A DNA stretch of 64,000 bases. Origin: Flectonema sp. DT1601 (Eukaryota > Euglenozoa > Diplonemea > Diplonemida > Diplonemidae). The notes below the pieces were generated by a model. That model did no database searches. It was not told the DNA's origin and saw only the letters and a program-made list of their open reading frames with translations. Where the stretch lies: assembly GCA_964019425.1 (NCBI GenBank), contig OZ025785.1:829501-893500 (forward strand). Direction: 5' to 3'. The position numbers were made by a program, and so were the translations under genes. Shown in pieces: positions 37,500-47,489 of this stretch. Numbering within the stretch: the first letter of the stretch is position 1; every line of letters starts with the position of its first letter.

Positions 37500-39524
37500 T
37501 TAGACCTTAACTTCTTTAGTGTCGACAAGTTCTTCGGAAGTGATTGTTCTTGTTTCGAAGTCGAAGTCGACTCCAGTGGAAGCTTGAAGCTTCTTTCTTT
37601 GAACAGCGTGGTCTTTGAATACCTTTCTGATTTCTGATACCCTGGTTTTGTATTCTCCAAACATCTTCGACATTCTCTCTTTTCTCTCGATTTCGTCTTT
37701 CTTAAGAATCCTGACTTCCTCATCAGCAAACTTCTTCTCCCAGTTCTTCTTGTTTCTAACAATTTGCTTTGTGTCTTTGTCAGTAACCAATGTTGGAGGT
37801 CTTGGTCTCCACATGAATTGATAGAACTTCTCAATCTTCTTCTCAACAGCGAGCTTTCCCTGAAAGGTCCAAATCTTGAAACCGTTTTCCATTTGATGGA
37901 AATGTTGAGACACAAATGTTGTAATAAAACGACCAGAGGCATCCCAGTTAGCGTTTGAGCACATAAAGTGGGAGGTGGTGTTGATCAATTCGAGTTCGTC
38001 AGCGTTCCAGAATTCCAAACAGTTTCCGTTGAACGGTTGCTTCATACCAGCAAGGAGGAGGTACTTACCCTTTGGTGACCAGTAGATGTGGTTCACTTGT
38101 TTGTTGTGGAAGGTCTTTAGAAGACGTACTTCTCCAGACTTGACAGCTCCCATAGTGTAGAAGGAAACATTTAACTTTACATCACTAGGTCCGTGGATAA
38201 GTGCGAATCTGTGACCTCTAGGTTCGAATGAGAAGGCTACAACAGTGTCCTGAAGTTCAATAGTTTCGACAGCGACATCCTTGTGACGGATTCTAAATAG
38301 TTCGTATGCGGATATGTAAGCAGATTTACTCTTACGCTGAACCTTGCAAGCAAGGAAGTCACCTTGTGGATGCCAAGTCATACGAATGTCTTCAATCTTG
38401 TACAAGTTTCTCTGTGCGATAGTGTTAAATTTGTATCCCTTTGGTTGTCCCTCACGAATAACAGTCTCAACTTCTACTAATGTAACACGTGCAGGAGTGT
38501 TGTTAGCTTCTGGTACCCAGTAGCAGAAGTAGTTTTCAGTTGGTGACCACTCAAGAGATTTAATACCTGGCTTGTAGATAGTAGTTGTTCTCTCAGGATC
38601 TGGTTGGTATAACTTCATTCCCTGCTCAAGATCATATAACAAGATGTTATCAGTTGATAACTTAGCTAAGAACTGTTCATCATGAGACCACTTGAATGGC
38701 CACTGAGTGTCTCCAGTGTATGGAACTTGAAATCTTCTAATCTTCTTACCGAGTTGAACGTCCCATACAATAAGTTCTGATGACCAAGTGATGAGGTATT
38801 TCTCTTTTGGACTCCAGTCAATGTTTTGGACTTCGTTGTGTGAAAACTGACCCATCTTTGTCCAGTTCTTACCTCCCCACAAGTTAATTCCCTTTTCAGT
38901 AAAGGTGACGAGGTATGTACCAAGAGGGGACCATGCTGCGAAGAGCTTTGTCCAGTTAGACTTCTCGTAAACCTTTTTCATGATGTCAGAAGGCTGAAGA
39001 TCAGTTGCTGAGGTGACCTGGTAGTCGTTCCAGAAGACTCCCATTGTGTGATCATCACTTCTTCCAGGCATTGCGTGTCTAATGAAATATTGTTCTCTAG
39101 CTGTGTCATCACAGAGGTACTCATACAGAGGTTCTTCATTAAACTTATCCATTTCAAGTGATGGGTTGGCGTATACATCTGGAGTGTCTTTAATCTTGTC
39201 CCATTCGGTAAACAAGTTTGTTCTCAAAACGTGATTCTTATCAAACTTTAATCCATGAAGTCTTCTTACAACTTCTTCAGCATCTTGCTTCTTTGGGAAT
39301 GCAGCAAAACAGAATCCAAGAGTTGTTAAGTCATCATCTTGTGGCATGTGAATAAAAGTTGCCTCTTTCTCAGTCTTCTCACGAATCTTCTTTGCCAATA
39401 CTGCTTTTAACTTCTCCAACTTTGCTGGGTCTACAGTCGGAAGGCAATCAATAATTACTAAGGCATCCTTCGATCTGTCGACTCTCTCATCGATGTAGGA
39501 CGCTACCGCCTCTTGTTCAGACAT
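37500..39524 (-). CDS. EIF3B: Translation initiation factor eIF3 subunit b
   Basis: Intronless, 674 residues from the ATG at 39524. An N-terminal RRM (residues ~20-105: ALVIIDCLPTVDP, LGFCFAAFPKKQDAEEVV) is followed by a WD-type beta-propeller (repeated W-S-P motifs: AAWSPLGTYLVTF, IDWSPKEKYLITW, LEWSPTENYFCYW, IYWSPKGKYLLL). The C-terminal helical tail (WEKKFADEEVRILKKDEIERKERM) binds other eIF3 subunits in the family. eIF3b is a core scaffold of eIF3 on the 40S ribosome. The length is slightly below the yeast and animal proteins, which carry longer N-terminal extensions. Regular codon use and a complete frame argue for an active gene. Confidence 0.97.
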   Translation of the reverse strand: MSEQEAVASYIDERVDRSKDALVIIDCLPTVDPAKLEKLKAVLAKKIREKTEKEATFIHMPQDDDLTTLGFCFAAFPKKQDAEEVVRRLHGLKFDKNHVLRTNLFTEWDKIKDTPDVYANPSLEMDKFNEEPLYEYLCDDTAREQYFIRHAMPGRSDDHTMGVFWNDYQVTSATDLQPSDIMKKVYEKSNWTKLFAAWSPLGTYLVTFTEKGINLWGGKNWTKMGQFSHNEVQNIDWSPKEKYLITWSSELIVWDVQLGKKIRRFQVPYTGDTQWPFKWSHDEQFLAKLSTDNILLYDLEQGMKLYQPDPERTTTIYKPGIKSLEWSPTENYFCYWVPEANNTPARVTLVEVETVIREGQPKGYKFNTIAQRNLYKIEDIRMTWHPQGDFLACKVQRKSKSAYISAYELFRIRHKDVAVETIELQDTVVAFSFEPRGHRFALIHGPSDVKLNVSFYTMGAVKSGEVRLLKTFHNKQVNHIYWSPKGKYLLLAGMKQPFNGNCLEFWNADELELINTTSHFMCSNANWDASGRFITTFVSQHFHQMENGFKIWTFQGKLAVEKKIEKFYQFMWRPRPPTLVTDKDTKQIVRNKKNWEKKFADEEVRILKKDEIERKERMSKMFGEYKTRVSEIRKVFKDHAVQRKKLQASTGVDFDFETRTITSEELVDTKEVKV

Positions 39525-40072
39525 TTTATATAATGTTCTGGTAATGAATGATTTAAATATGATGATTTTAATTTATTATTTCAAAAAAAATAACAATCGA
39601 CAAATCCCTAGAAAGGGTTGTACTTCAGTACCTTCTCAACTGTCTTATCAGAGTTCTGTACAAGAAATTGAACTGCTGGTGTTGTTACTCCAAGATATGA
39701 ATGAAATAAACAACTTCTGGTTTTACATTTATTCAGAGATTGAGTTTTCATATTTTTTTTTTTTTTTTTGAAAATTATTTTTTTTAATATTCTTTTTCTT
39801 TCTTTCTTATCCCTGAAAAAAGATGAATTAAAACATAATGGCTGAAAATCATTACTAATATGTATAGAATAAGGACAGCCGTTTTTTGATGCGGTTGTTC
39901 CATCTGACTCAGGTCCCTGATCTGGGACTTATACTCAGTGCGACCTATCTACTGTTACTGGTTCACACTATAGATGCTGTGGTTCTTTAAAAAGGGTCGG
40001 ATGTCAAGAATGTACTTCCTTTGTTAGAGTATAACTCAAACTCACATTCCTTTCAAAAAGCCTGGGTCGTCG

Positions 40073-40105
<33 letters not shown>

Positions 40106-40223
40106 ATTAAAAAAGAATTTAAAAAAAATATAATTGAGGTAAGAAATAGTCAGAATGCTGATTACGAACAAAAGCAGGGCAAGGAACGGGTCGTCAAATT
40201 GGGAAACTCGATTTTGGGAGCAT
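39525..40223. other. Spacer between eIF3b and NAC-alpha copy A
   Basis: No gene seen. T runs at 39751-39769 and 40074-40101. A small hairpin (GTCCC-tgatct-GGGAC) lies at 39913-39928 on the plus strand; function unknown. Confidence 0.55.
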
Positions 40224-40906
40224 TTACTGGTTCAATTCCATGATGGTGTTGACAACATCACCTGTTTTGTTATTGTTTATGTTTATGGAAATGTATGGAA
40301 ACGTGCGTAGTGCTCGTGTTTGGATGAAAACAGAAAAAGGTGGTTGCGCAGCAGCAGCAACACATACCGTTGTTCTTCTTGAGGGCCTTGATGGCCTTCT
40401 TTCTGTTGACACCACTGATCTGGCTCATGATGATTTCGATGTCCTTCTCGGTGACTCCCTCAAGGTCCTCCTCCTCATCGTCCTCATCATCCTCATCGGC
40501 CTCCTCCTCTTCAGGGGTCTTTCCTTCAACCTTACCCTCGGCGTTGGCCGCGGCGGCTGCCTGGAAGGCCTTCATGAGCTCCTCCTCCTTGGCGGCGCTG
40601 ATGTCGTCCAACTTTGGCTCACCGTACACAACGTAGGTTCCTCCGCTGACGAACACGTCAGGGTTGCTGATCACGAACGTGCTGGTCTTGTTTCTCTTCA
40701 TCGTGACCTTCGCAACTCCAGGGAATGGCTTCATTCCTAACTTCGCCATCGCCTTTCTCGCCTTCTTGTCTCCCTTTCCGGTCTTTCCGGCTGGAGTGTC
40801 AACGTTCTCAGCTGGGGCCTCGGCGTTCTCGAGAGCTGGTGCCTCGTCGTCCGACTCTTCCTTGGTCTCTACAACCTTCTTTTCAACGGCCTCAGTCATT
40901 TTGTTG
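40215..40906. repeat. Duplicated NAC-alpha block, copy A
   Basis: No difference by eye from 44863-45554 (offset 4648 bp), including the intron. Identity ends within about 10 bp of the stop codon (at gggagcattt) and of the start codon (after cattttgtt). Flanks are unrelated. Confidence 0.88.
40224..40899 (-). CDS. NACA: Nascent polypeptide-associated complex subunit alpha, copy A
   Basis: Exons 40899-40368 and 40261-40224 encode 189 residues. The intron (106 nt) has a GTATGT donor and CAG acceptor and splits a Gly codon. An acidic N-terminus is followed by the NAC domain (KLGMKPFPGVAKVTMKRNK, STFVISNPDVFVSGGTYVVYGE), an Ala/Glu-rich linker, and a C-terminal UBA domain (TEKDIEIIMSQISGVNRKKA, ending DVVNTIMELNQ). 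NAC alpha pairs with BTF3/NAC beta at the ribosome exit tunnel and guides nascent-chain targeting. Codon use is strongly biased to GC-ending codons, unlike its neighbours, as in highly expressed genes. An identical copy lies at 44872-45547. Confidence 0.97.
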
Positions 40907-42690
40907 TGTTTTTTGATTCGAACCTTCGCAAATAGAAATCAACATTAACACACCCAACATAATACAGCATCCCAACATCAGAACACTATTTCGTTAATTG
41001 AAGTTACCAATTGATACCTGAGAAACGAAGAAGCTCAAACGAACAATGGAAACTCTCAACACTAAACACACCACGTAATAGCACCTGACCAGTATTGCAG
41101 GACAAGTCCTAAAGTACAAATAAAAAAGACAACTCTATGAGTGACAGCGTTACTTTACCAGGACAGACTGTCAGGTTCGCAAGTAGGTAGTCAGCAATTA
41201 TTCAACTTTGTAAGAAGAAAATTGTTAGTAAGGCACACGAGTAAACAAATGTTTATTGGCATTTGGCAACGATAGCCAGTAGTGCTACAGGTCTCACATT
41301 CATCTCCTAACAGGAAACTATCAGAAGGTGTTTATTAGCGACAGTTGACATATAACTGTCAGCAAATTTCAAAAAGGCACATTGACAGTGGGCAGTGCAT
41401 GCTTGCCACACCCTCTATAGAATCACAGAAACAAACAAACTAATGCAGCTTCTTACAAAGAAATAGTTCACTAAAAAAAAAAAACGAACAGATAATATGA
41501 TTCATGCGGCGTTCACATAAAGATTCACACATGGTCTCTCAACAAGGTTCACTACCAAAATACGTCAAAGAGAATTTTGGGTGAGTAACTTGTATCAGAA
41601 AAGGTGTAGTCAGATACTACCACACCATAACAAAACAGAGTAAACGTACGTACGCGTGAACGACGAAATCATTCACAGTAGAATATAATAAAGTTATGCA
41701 TAAAAATAACAAAATAACCTAAAAGATGTAAATACTACTTCGAGGCGAGCAACTCCGACCGAATTGGAATCACAAGGAAGAAGGGGAGTGGGTCTACTGA
41801 ACGTCGGAGGCATAAAAGAGCGAAGTACATTCAACTAATCTTCACAGACAGGGTGGGACGATAAGTTGACACACGAGCTTGCTCAGAACAAAAGAACCAA
41901 AATGCGTCCCATTCAAAAAAAATAACTCAACTTGTTAGCTGTAAAACCTTCACCGATAGACAACTCTTGTGTAAATATACCGTCAGGAGGTGGCCACCTC
42001 AGCATTGAATCAAACGAGAGTGAGGAAGTTATTCGCATGCATTGTAGAGCATATGCTGAGCACCACAGAAATCTTGCTAAGTCGACAGCATCTGCGCCTA
42101 TCAGGAAGGTTTTCTTTAAACAACCCTACCCTACAAAGAACTGTTAAAAGTGAGCCCCCAACACCAAACTTATAGCATCAGTAATGGCCCCTTCAAGTAT
42201 TAATAATTACTTTGCGGGTTTTCGCAATTTTTTTCGGACCTTTTCGGCCCAAACGGCAAACTTGCCGTCCATCGAGTTGTACACACACGCCTTATTCCCT
42301 TTGCTAAATTTTTGAAAAAATGCAAAAAAAGAAAAGAAGAAAAAAAAAAAGGGATGGTTTCACCCGTTGTTTTTTTTTTTAAGGGTTAAAGTTAGTATGA
42401 ACCGAATGAAATGTTATCAGGTCGGCACAACTACTTACACAAAACAAGAGATGAACGATAAGAAAATCCACAAGTAAAAAAAGAGGAAGAACATTCTTCT
42501 TTCCAAAAAAATACTAAGGAGAGAGTCAACTAATTAGCGTAAATGAATAACACAAACACATTATAACAACAAAGGTTAAAGTACACATCCAGTATACATT
42601 ACGAATTTAGTTGAAGAGATGAATAAAGAGCGATGACAACTTTATTAGAGTAGCTTTGAGACTCTGTAGAAATCAACGTTCTGGGAGGAG

Positions 42691-42722
<32 letters not shown>

Positions 42723-43247
42723 CATTCCCAAAAAGGGAATTTCGATATAATCTAAGTCGATTATGTCGATCAGATAAATAAAAATAAAAATATTAAAAAA
42801 AATAAAATAAAAGTAACGTCACAGTTCACTGGATTCTTTCAGCCCTTCGGGGCAATAGTTTTTTTTTTTTTTCCGAAAAATCTTATCTAAGGCCTAAAAC
42901 GATAACCAGAATATAAGTAGAAAAATATACAAGTTAAGTGCAAGTCCGGTTTAAAAAACAAACAACCGAAGGAACAAAAAAAAAATTTTTTTTTTCACCA
43001 CCTAATCCAAGGTTACCGAGAAGGCTCTTATTGCAGATACAAAAATAAGTAAGAGCTTGACACGCTGAGAGAAACCAGGTATGTCGTAGAACGCAGACAG
43101 GGCCCTGTCGCACGGGGGAGTGGAGTCGTGACTAAGAAATATGAATGGTTTCTTCTCCGACTATGTCGGCATAAAAATAAAAAATAAAAAAAGAGAGGGA
43201 GAGAGAGAGTGAGATATTTGTGCTAAAAGCTATCCATATACCAACTC
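40900..43247. other. 2.3-kb gene-free region
   Basis: No supported gene. Contains the 5' flank of NAC-alpha copy A, a perfect 7-bp inverted repeat (GACAGTT-gacatat-AACTGTC) at 41340-41360, poly-A at 42699-42721, a GCCC-TTCG-GGGC hairpin at 42842-42853 beside a T run, and a CCGAC-tat-GTCGG hairpin near 43158-43170. A plus-strand open frame at 41932-42147 has no recognisable family. GA repeats lie at 43193-43211. Confidence 0.55.
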
Positions 43248-44426
43248 TCAACATCGCAGATGCAACAACCTGTCTGGACTTCCTTCAAGATGTAATATTC
43301 CACTTCTTGAAGAAGTTATTAAGGCGTTTTTGATATCTGCGGGAGTGGCAGGCCCCGCAGTCAACAGAACGGCCATTGCACCAGCAACGTGTGCAGCTGC
43401 CATTGAAGTTCCTGAGAGTGTAGCATAAGCAGTGTTACTAGAAGCGTATGCAGAAACAGTACCAGTACCAGGTGCGAAGATGTCAACGCAATTACCGAAG
43501 TTAGATGATGGCGATCGCATGTCAAAGGGGAATTTCTTATTGTCAGAATTCAGGTCAGTTGACCCGACAGTTACACCAGACTCTGATAGAGCAGGACTAT
43601 AAAGGCAAGCATCTACTTGTTGATTCCCTGCAGCTATTGAAAAACTGATGCCTTCCTTAACAGCTTCATCAACAGCTTTTGATAATATCCAACTCCTTGA
43701 CTTTACTCCGAGTGATAAATTAGCAAGCGATGGTTTAGAACGAGATTTTGAGCTGGAAACTGTCCATTCAATGCCTGCAATGACTGAAGCAATCGAACCA
43801 ACTCCATTATCGGCTAAGACCTTCACAGCTATTACTGTTGTGTTCTTAGCTATTCCGTACATACCACCTGCTACAGTACCAGCACAGTGAGTTCCATGAC
43901 CGTTATGGTCGGTGTCATCACCTCCAATGCTGTTAAATCCCCAAATACATCTGTTCCCAAACTCCTGATGACTACATCTAACACCTGTATCAATAATATA
44001 CGCATCTACATTAGTACCCCAATCCTTGTTATGAGTGTAGTCTGCTAAGGTGTCTCTTGGTGATGATGATGTTATTCTTTTTTGACCCCAAGAGATGGGA
44101 CTACTCTGATGATGTGAACATTTTAAATTATCCAAACTCGCGGTTGTCACAATTAAATTGTGTTCTACAACATCAACATTTTTATGTGAAGAAACCCACC
44201 GCAGTTGCTTGTTTGATAATGTTGCGTGAATCGCTTTGAAAGTTTCACCTATTGAACATTTTCTTATTCCATCCAATGCATCAAATAGTTCATTGTGATC
44301 ATCAAAAGTAGTATTTGGATACAGCAAAATCAAATACTCATCCCGAATATATCTACTACCGGGTACGGCAATGTCAGCAACACTAATAGCGGTAAGTGAG
44401 AACAGAATGAATAGCTTAAATTTCAT
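43248..44426 (-). CDS. Secreted subtilisin-like serine protease (S8, proteinase K type)
   Basis: Intronless, 392 residues from the ATG at 44426. Signal peptide at 1-17 (MKFKLFILFSLTAISVA). An inhibitor I9-type propeptide spans ~25-98. The catalytic domain spans ~112-385, with Asp146 in IIDTGV, His177 in GHGTHCAGT, oxyanion Asn268 in AAGN, and Ser341 in GTSMAAAH. The Cys after GHGTH and the overall length fit the proteinase K branch. All key residues are present, so it should be an active secreted or vacuolar endopeptidase after propeptide removal. It lies between the two NAC-alpha copies. A CTTCAG acceptor-like site ends 20 nt before the ATG. Confidence 0.95.
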   Translation of the reverse strand: MKFKLFILFSLTAISVADIAVPGSRYIRDEYLILLYPNTTFDDHNELFDALDGIRKCSIGETFKAIHATLSNKQLRWVSSHKNVDVVEHNLIVTTASLDNLKCSHHQSSPISWGQKRITSSSPRDTLADYTHNKDWGTNVDAYIIDTGVRCSHQEFGNRCIWGFNSIGGDDTDHNGHGTHCAGTVAGGMYGIAKNTTVIAVKVLADNGVGSIASVIAGIEWTVSSSKSRSKPSLANLSLGVKSRSWILSKAVDEAVKEGISFSIAAGNQQVDACLYSPALSESGVTVGSTDLNSDNKKFPFDMRSPSSNFGNCVDIFAPGTGTVSAYASSNTAYATLSGTSMAAAHVAGAMAVLLTAGPATPADIKNALITSSRSGILHLEGSPDRLLHLRC

Positions 44427-44862
44427 TGTTGCAGTGGAATGAATCTGAAGGTTTTAAAAAAACAAAAGAAGAAAAAAAAAGTAAAACAGTCTGAATTATA
44501 AACCAATAGGGTGCAATAAATCTTCTAAGCCGTTTTCGCACCCAGTTCATTTTTTTTTTTTCCCTGAAGGAGCTGAGTGGCGTATGTGGCAGAATACACG
44601 GATCTTTTGTATGTTTTTTTTTTTTTTTTGAGTTTTTTTTTTTTTTTTTGGATCTTTTTTTTTTTTTTTTTTTTTTCGGGAGGGAATGGAGGGGGCCAAA
44701 AATTGGGCAAAAATATGATGAATAAAGAAATAATAATAAATTCTTTCCATATTACCAACAATTACCTATCCAGGAAGCAGTACTGCACCACGACCTGCTC
44801 ATGAAACCAATTGGGACACTAAGAGGAGACCCAATAGTCTTCTTACCAGAAAACAGGTATGC
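44427..44862. other. Spacer between protease and NAC-alpha copy B
   Basis: No gene seen. Three T runs on the plus strand at 44550-44561, 44615-44649 and 44657-44676. Holds the 5' flank of the protease and the 3' flank of NAC-alpha copy B. Confidence 0.55.
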
Positions 44863-45554
44863 AGGGAGCATTTACTGGTTCAATTCCATGATGGTGTTGA
44901 CAACATCACCTGTTTTGTTATTGTTTATGTTTATGGAAATGTATGGAAACGTGCGTAGTGCTCGTGTTTGGATGAAAACAGAAAAAGGTGGTTGCGCAGC
45001 AGCAGCAACACATACCGTTGTTCTTCTTGAGGGCCTTGATGGCCTTCTTTCTGTTGACACCACTGATCTGGCTCATGATGATTTCGATGTCCTTCTCGGT
45101 GACTCCCTCAAGGTCCTCCTCCTCATCGTCCTCATCATCCTCATCGGCCTCCTCCTCTTCAGGGGTCTTTCCTTCAACCTTACCCTCGGCGTTGGCCGCG
45201 GCGGCTGCCTGGAAGGCCTTCATGAGCTCCTCCTCCTTGGCGGCGCTGATGTCGTCCAACTTTGGCTCACCGTACACAACGTAGGTTCCTCCGCTGACGA
45301 ACACGTCAGGGTTGCTGATCACGAACGTGCTGGTCTTGTTTCTCTTCATCGTGACCTTCGCAACTCCAGGGAATGGCTTCATTCCTAACTTCGCCATCGC
45401 CTTTCTCGCCTTCTTGTCTCCCTTTCCGGTCTTTCCGGCTGGAGTGTCAACGTTCTCAGCTGGGGCCTCGGCGTTCTCGAGAGCTGGTGCCTCGTCGTCC
45501 GACTCTTCCTTGGTCTCTACAACCTTCTTTTCAACGGCCTCAGTCATTTTGTTT
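44863..45554. repeat. Duplicated NAC-alpha block, copy B
   Basis: Second copy of the block at 40215-40906, same orientation, no difference seen in exons, intron or the few flanking bases. Outside this block the sequences diverge at once. Confidence 0.88.
44872..45547 (-). CDS. NACA: Nascent polypeptide-associated complex subunit alpha, copy B
   Basis: Exons 45547-45016 and 44909-44872 encode a 189-residue protein identical to copy A, with the same intron. Domains are as for copy A: acidic N-terminus, NAC domain, Ala/Glu-rich linker, UBA domain ending in DVVNTIMELNQ. Both copies are intact, so both may be expressed, raising dosage of a ribosome-associated factor. Promoter sequences differ completely upstream of about 7 bp before the ATG, so the two copies could be regulated differently. 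Identity across the intron argues for recent duplication or ongoing gene conversion, not just protein-level constraint. Confidence 0.97.
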
Positions 45555-46661
45555 TGGTTTCTTGATGTGTCTGATCAGACGAATGTAATAAATAAAATAA
45601 AAGAAACATACAATGTACTAGTGCTTTGTTATATACAAGAAAATTATATTTAAAAAATTAACGCCCTTTGGGGCAAAAAAGAGGAGAATAAAAGAAAAAT
45701 AGAACAGGGACTGGAAGAGCGTTGGTGCGGGGCTTCTTCTATTTATATTGGTAGGGGATGAGAAGGAAGGAAGGGCTATTTTTTTTTTTTTTTTTTTTTG
45801 TTCTCCGTTTCTTCTGGTCAGTTACTTTTATCACCCTCAACCACTATTTACAAAACGTACTACTTTTTATTTTTTTTTTTTTTCCCTTCTTTTTCTTTTC
45901 GATATATCACTCACAGGAAGCGCATTCCCACAAAAGGTATCAAACGTATATAATTACGTCTCTATAGCTGATTATTTTAGTGATTGGAATGAGCTGGATA
46001 CCTGCTTCACTGCCTCTACCAAACGGTTCTTACTTTATAGAACGTAACGAAAAGACAACACTATTTATTGGTGAATTTTACACCACAAATTACGGTATGA
46101 AAGATGATGCAAAACAGAATGTGGTAGAAAAAGTGTTGGGAGATTTGAGTTTCTTTTTTTTTTTTTTTTTTTTTTGTTCTTTCATGCGCCACAGACAATC
46201 AATAACTATTCCCTTTGTGTTCCAGAACTGTGCTTGCTAACATTCCTGGTACGTGGGGGGGGGGGGGGGGCTAACGGTAGTAGGAATTATATTTTTAATA
46301 AACGATATTTGAATAAAAGCAAGCTGACTGTTTCCTGTTTCCTTGTACTGGATTCGGGTGTACCATATGTCGTAAAGCAGAACTCATTTCAATGCAAAGA
46401 GGGGAAAAGAGAGAGACCAAAATCAACATACCACGAAAAAAGAGTTGTACATTTTCTTCTTACTTAACTTCGCTAATTGTGATACGTGAATCATCACATA
46501 GTTCTCCAGCAAAGAGAAAATATGAACCAGGCGATTAACTACTGAAAAAATACTTTGAATCGTTAGTGCACGGCCTCATTGCGGCCGTGGCCGATGGGTA
46601 ATGTGTGTGTCAAGTTACTACAAATCGGCCAAATTGGCACTAAGCCTAATGTAACCGTCTT

Positions 46662-46698
<37 letters not shown>

Positions 46699-47489
46699 AA
46701 AAGGAAGGAATTTCTTTTAAAAAAAATACAAGAATAAAACACTTGTTAAAACTACCCAACGGTACCAATACTGGCACAGAACAGAATGTTGAGCTGCTAA
46801 TATTTTCTTTTTACAGAAAACAGCAATACGGAGACAAGTCTCAACGCACGAATAAACGACAGGTACGTTCACATGTCCCGTGGACCACTAATAGTGAAGT
46901 GGTGAGAGGAAGAAGGTCATTTCATATCAAGAGGGTAAAAAGGGGAGGGGATCGACTAACACGATACCGAAGAAACGTGTGGGGAAAATGAAATACTCAA
47001 ATACATGACAGATTACAGGACCGCGCTACTGAAAGCAAAAAACAAAAACAAAAATTACTTTCAAACAATAACAGGGTAAGTGCTCCATAGCATTCGCAAA
47101 CGCAAAAAATAGGGGACTGAGGCTATTCTGAACATAGAAATGATCACAATGCCGCTCTGTCTTTTTTTTAGTGTACTTTATAAGTAGAGAGAGGGTGTAA
47201 ATCTTTGCAGCAAGGCAATAGCGCCTTTTCTTTTTTTTTTTTTAAACTTCTTTTTTCTTTTTTTTTTCTCGTCTGAGGGATTTGTTCTCCCCGAGTAAAC
47301 TCCGTCAGAAAAACAAAGGACAAGGGAAGAAAGAAACTTTTCTTGATAGCAATTTAGTAGTTTTTTTTTTGTTGTTGTTTTTTTTTTTTTTTGCAAGCGA
47401 AAGAAACGCTGGCCATCTCCAGTCAGGGCCGGGATATTGCTCCTGGCTATGAAAGATGGGGATATCGAAAATACCTGCAGGTACTTCGG
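45555..47489. other. 1.9-kb homopolymer-rich spacer
   Basis: No supported gene. Contains a GCCC-TTTG-GGGC hairpin at 45663-45674, T runs at 45779-45799, 45870-45883 and 46154-46175, a run of 16 G at 46255-46270, a CACGGCC-tcattgc-GGCCGTG hairpin at 46569-46589, a run of 34 A at 46663-46696, and T runs near 47230-47265 and 47360-47392. Open frames here follow homopolymers. Confidence 0.55.

Noticed and set aside
39880-40040. tRNA-like or small-RNA gene in the eIF3b/NAC-alpha spacer
   Set aside because: Only a short hairpin is present; there is no T-arm or B-box pattern and no cloverleaf.
41932-42147. 71-codon plus-strand open frame upstream of NAC-alpha copy A
   Set aside because: Short, no recognisable domain, and a second overlapping frame is equally open; nothing favours either.
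45655-45680. TTAA followed by a GCCC hairpin as a second piggyBac end
   Set aside because: The sequence is TTAACGCCC, not TTAACCCT, and no partner end or transposase lies nearby.
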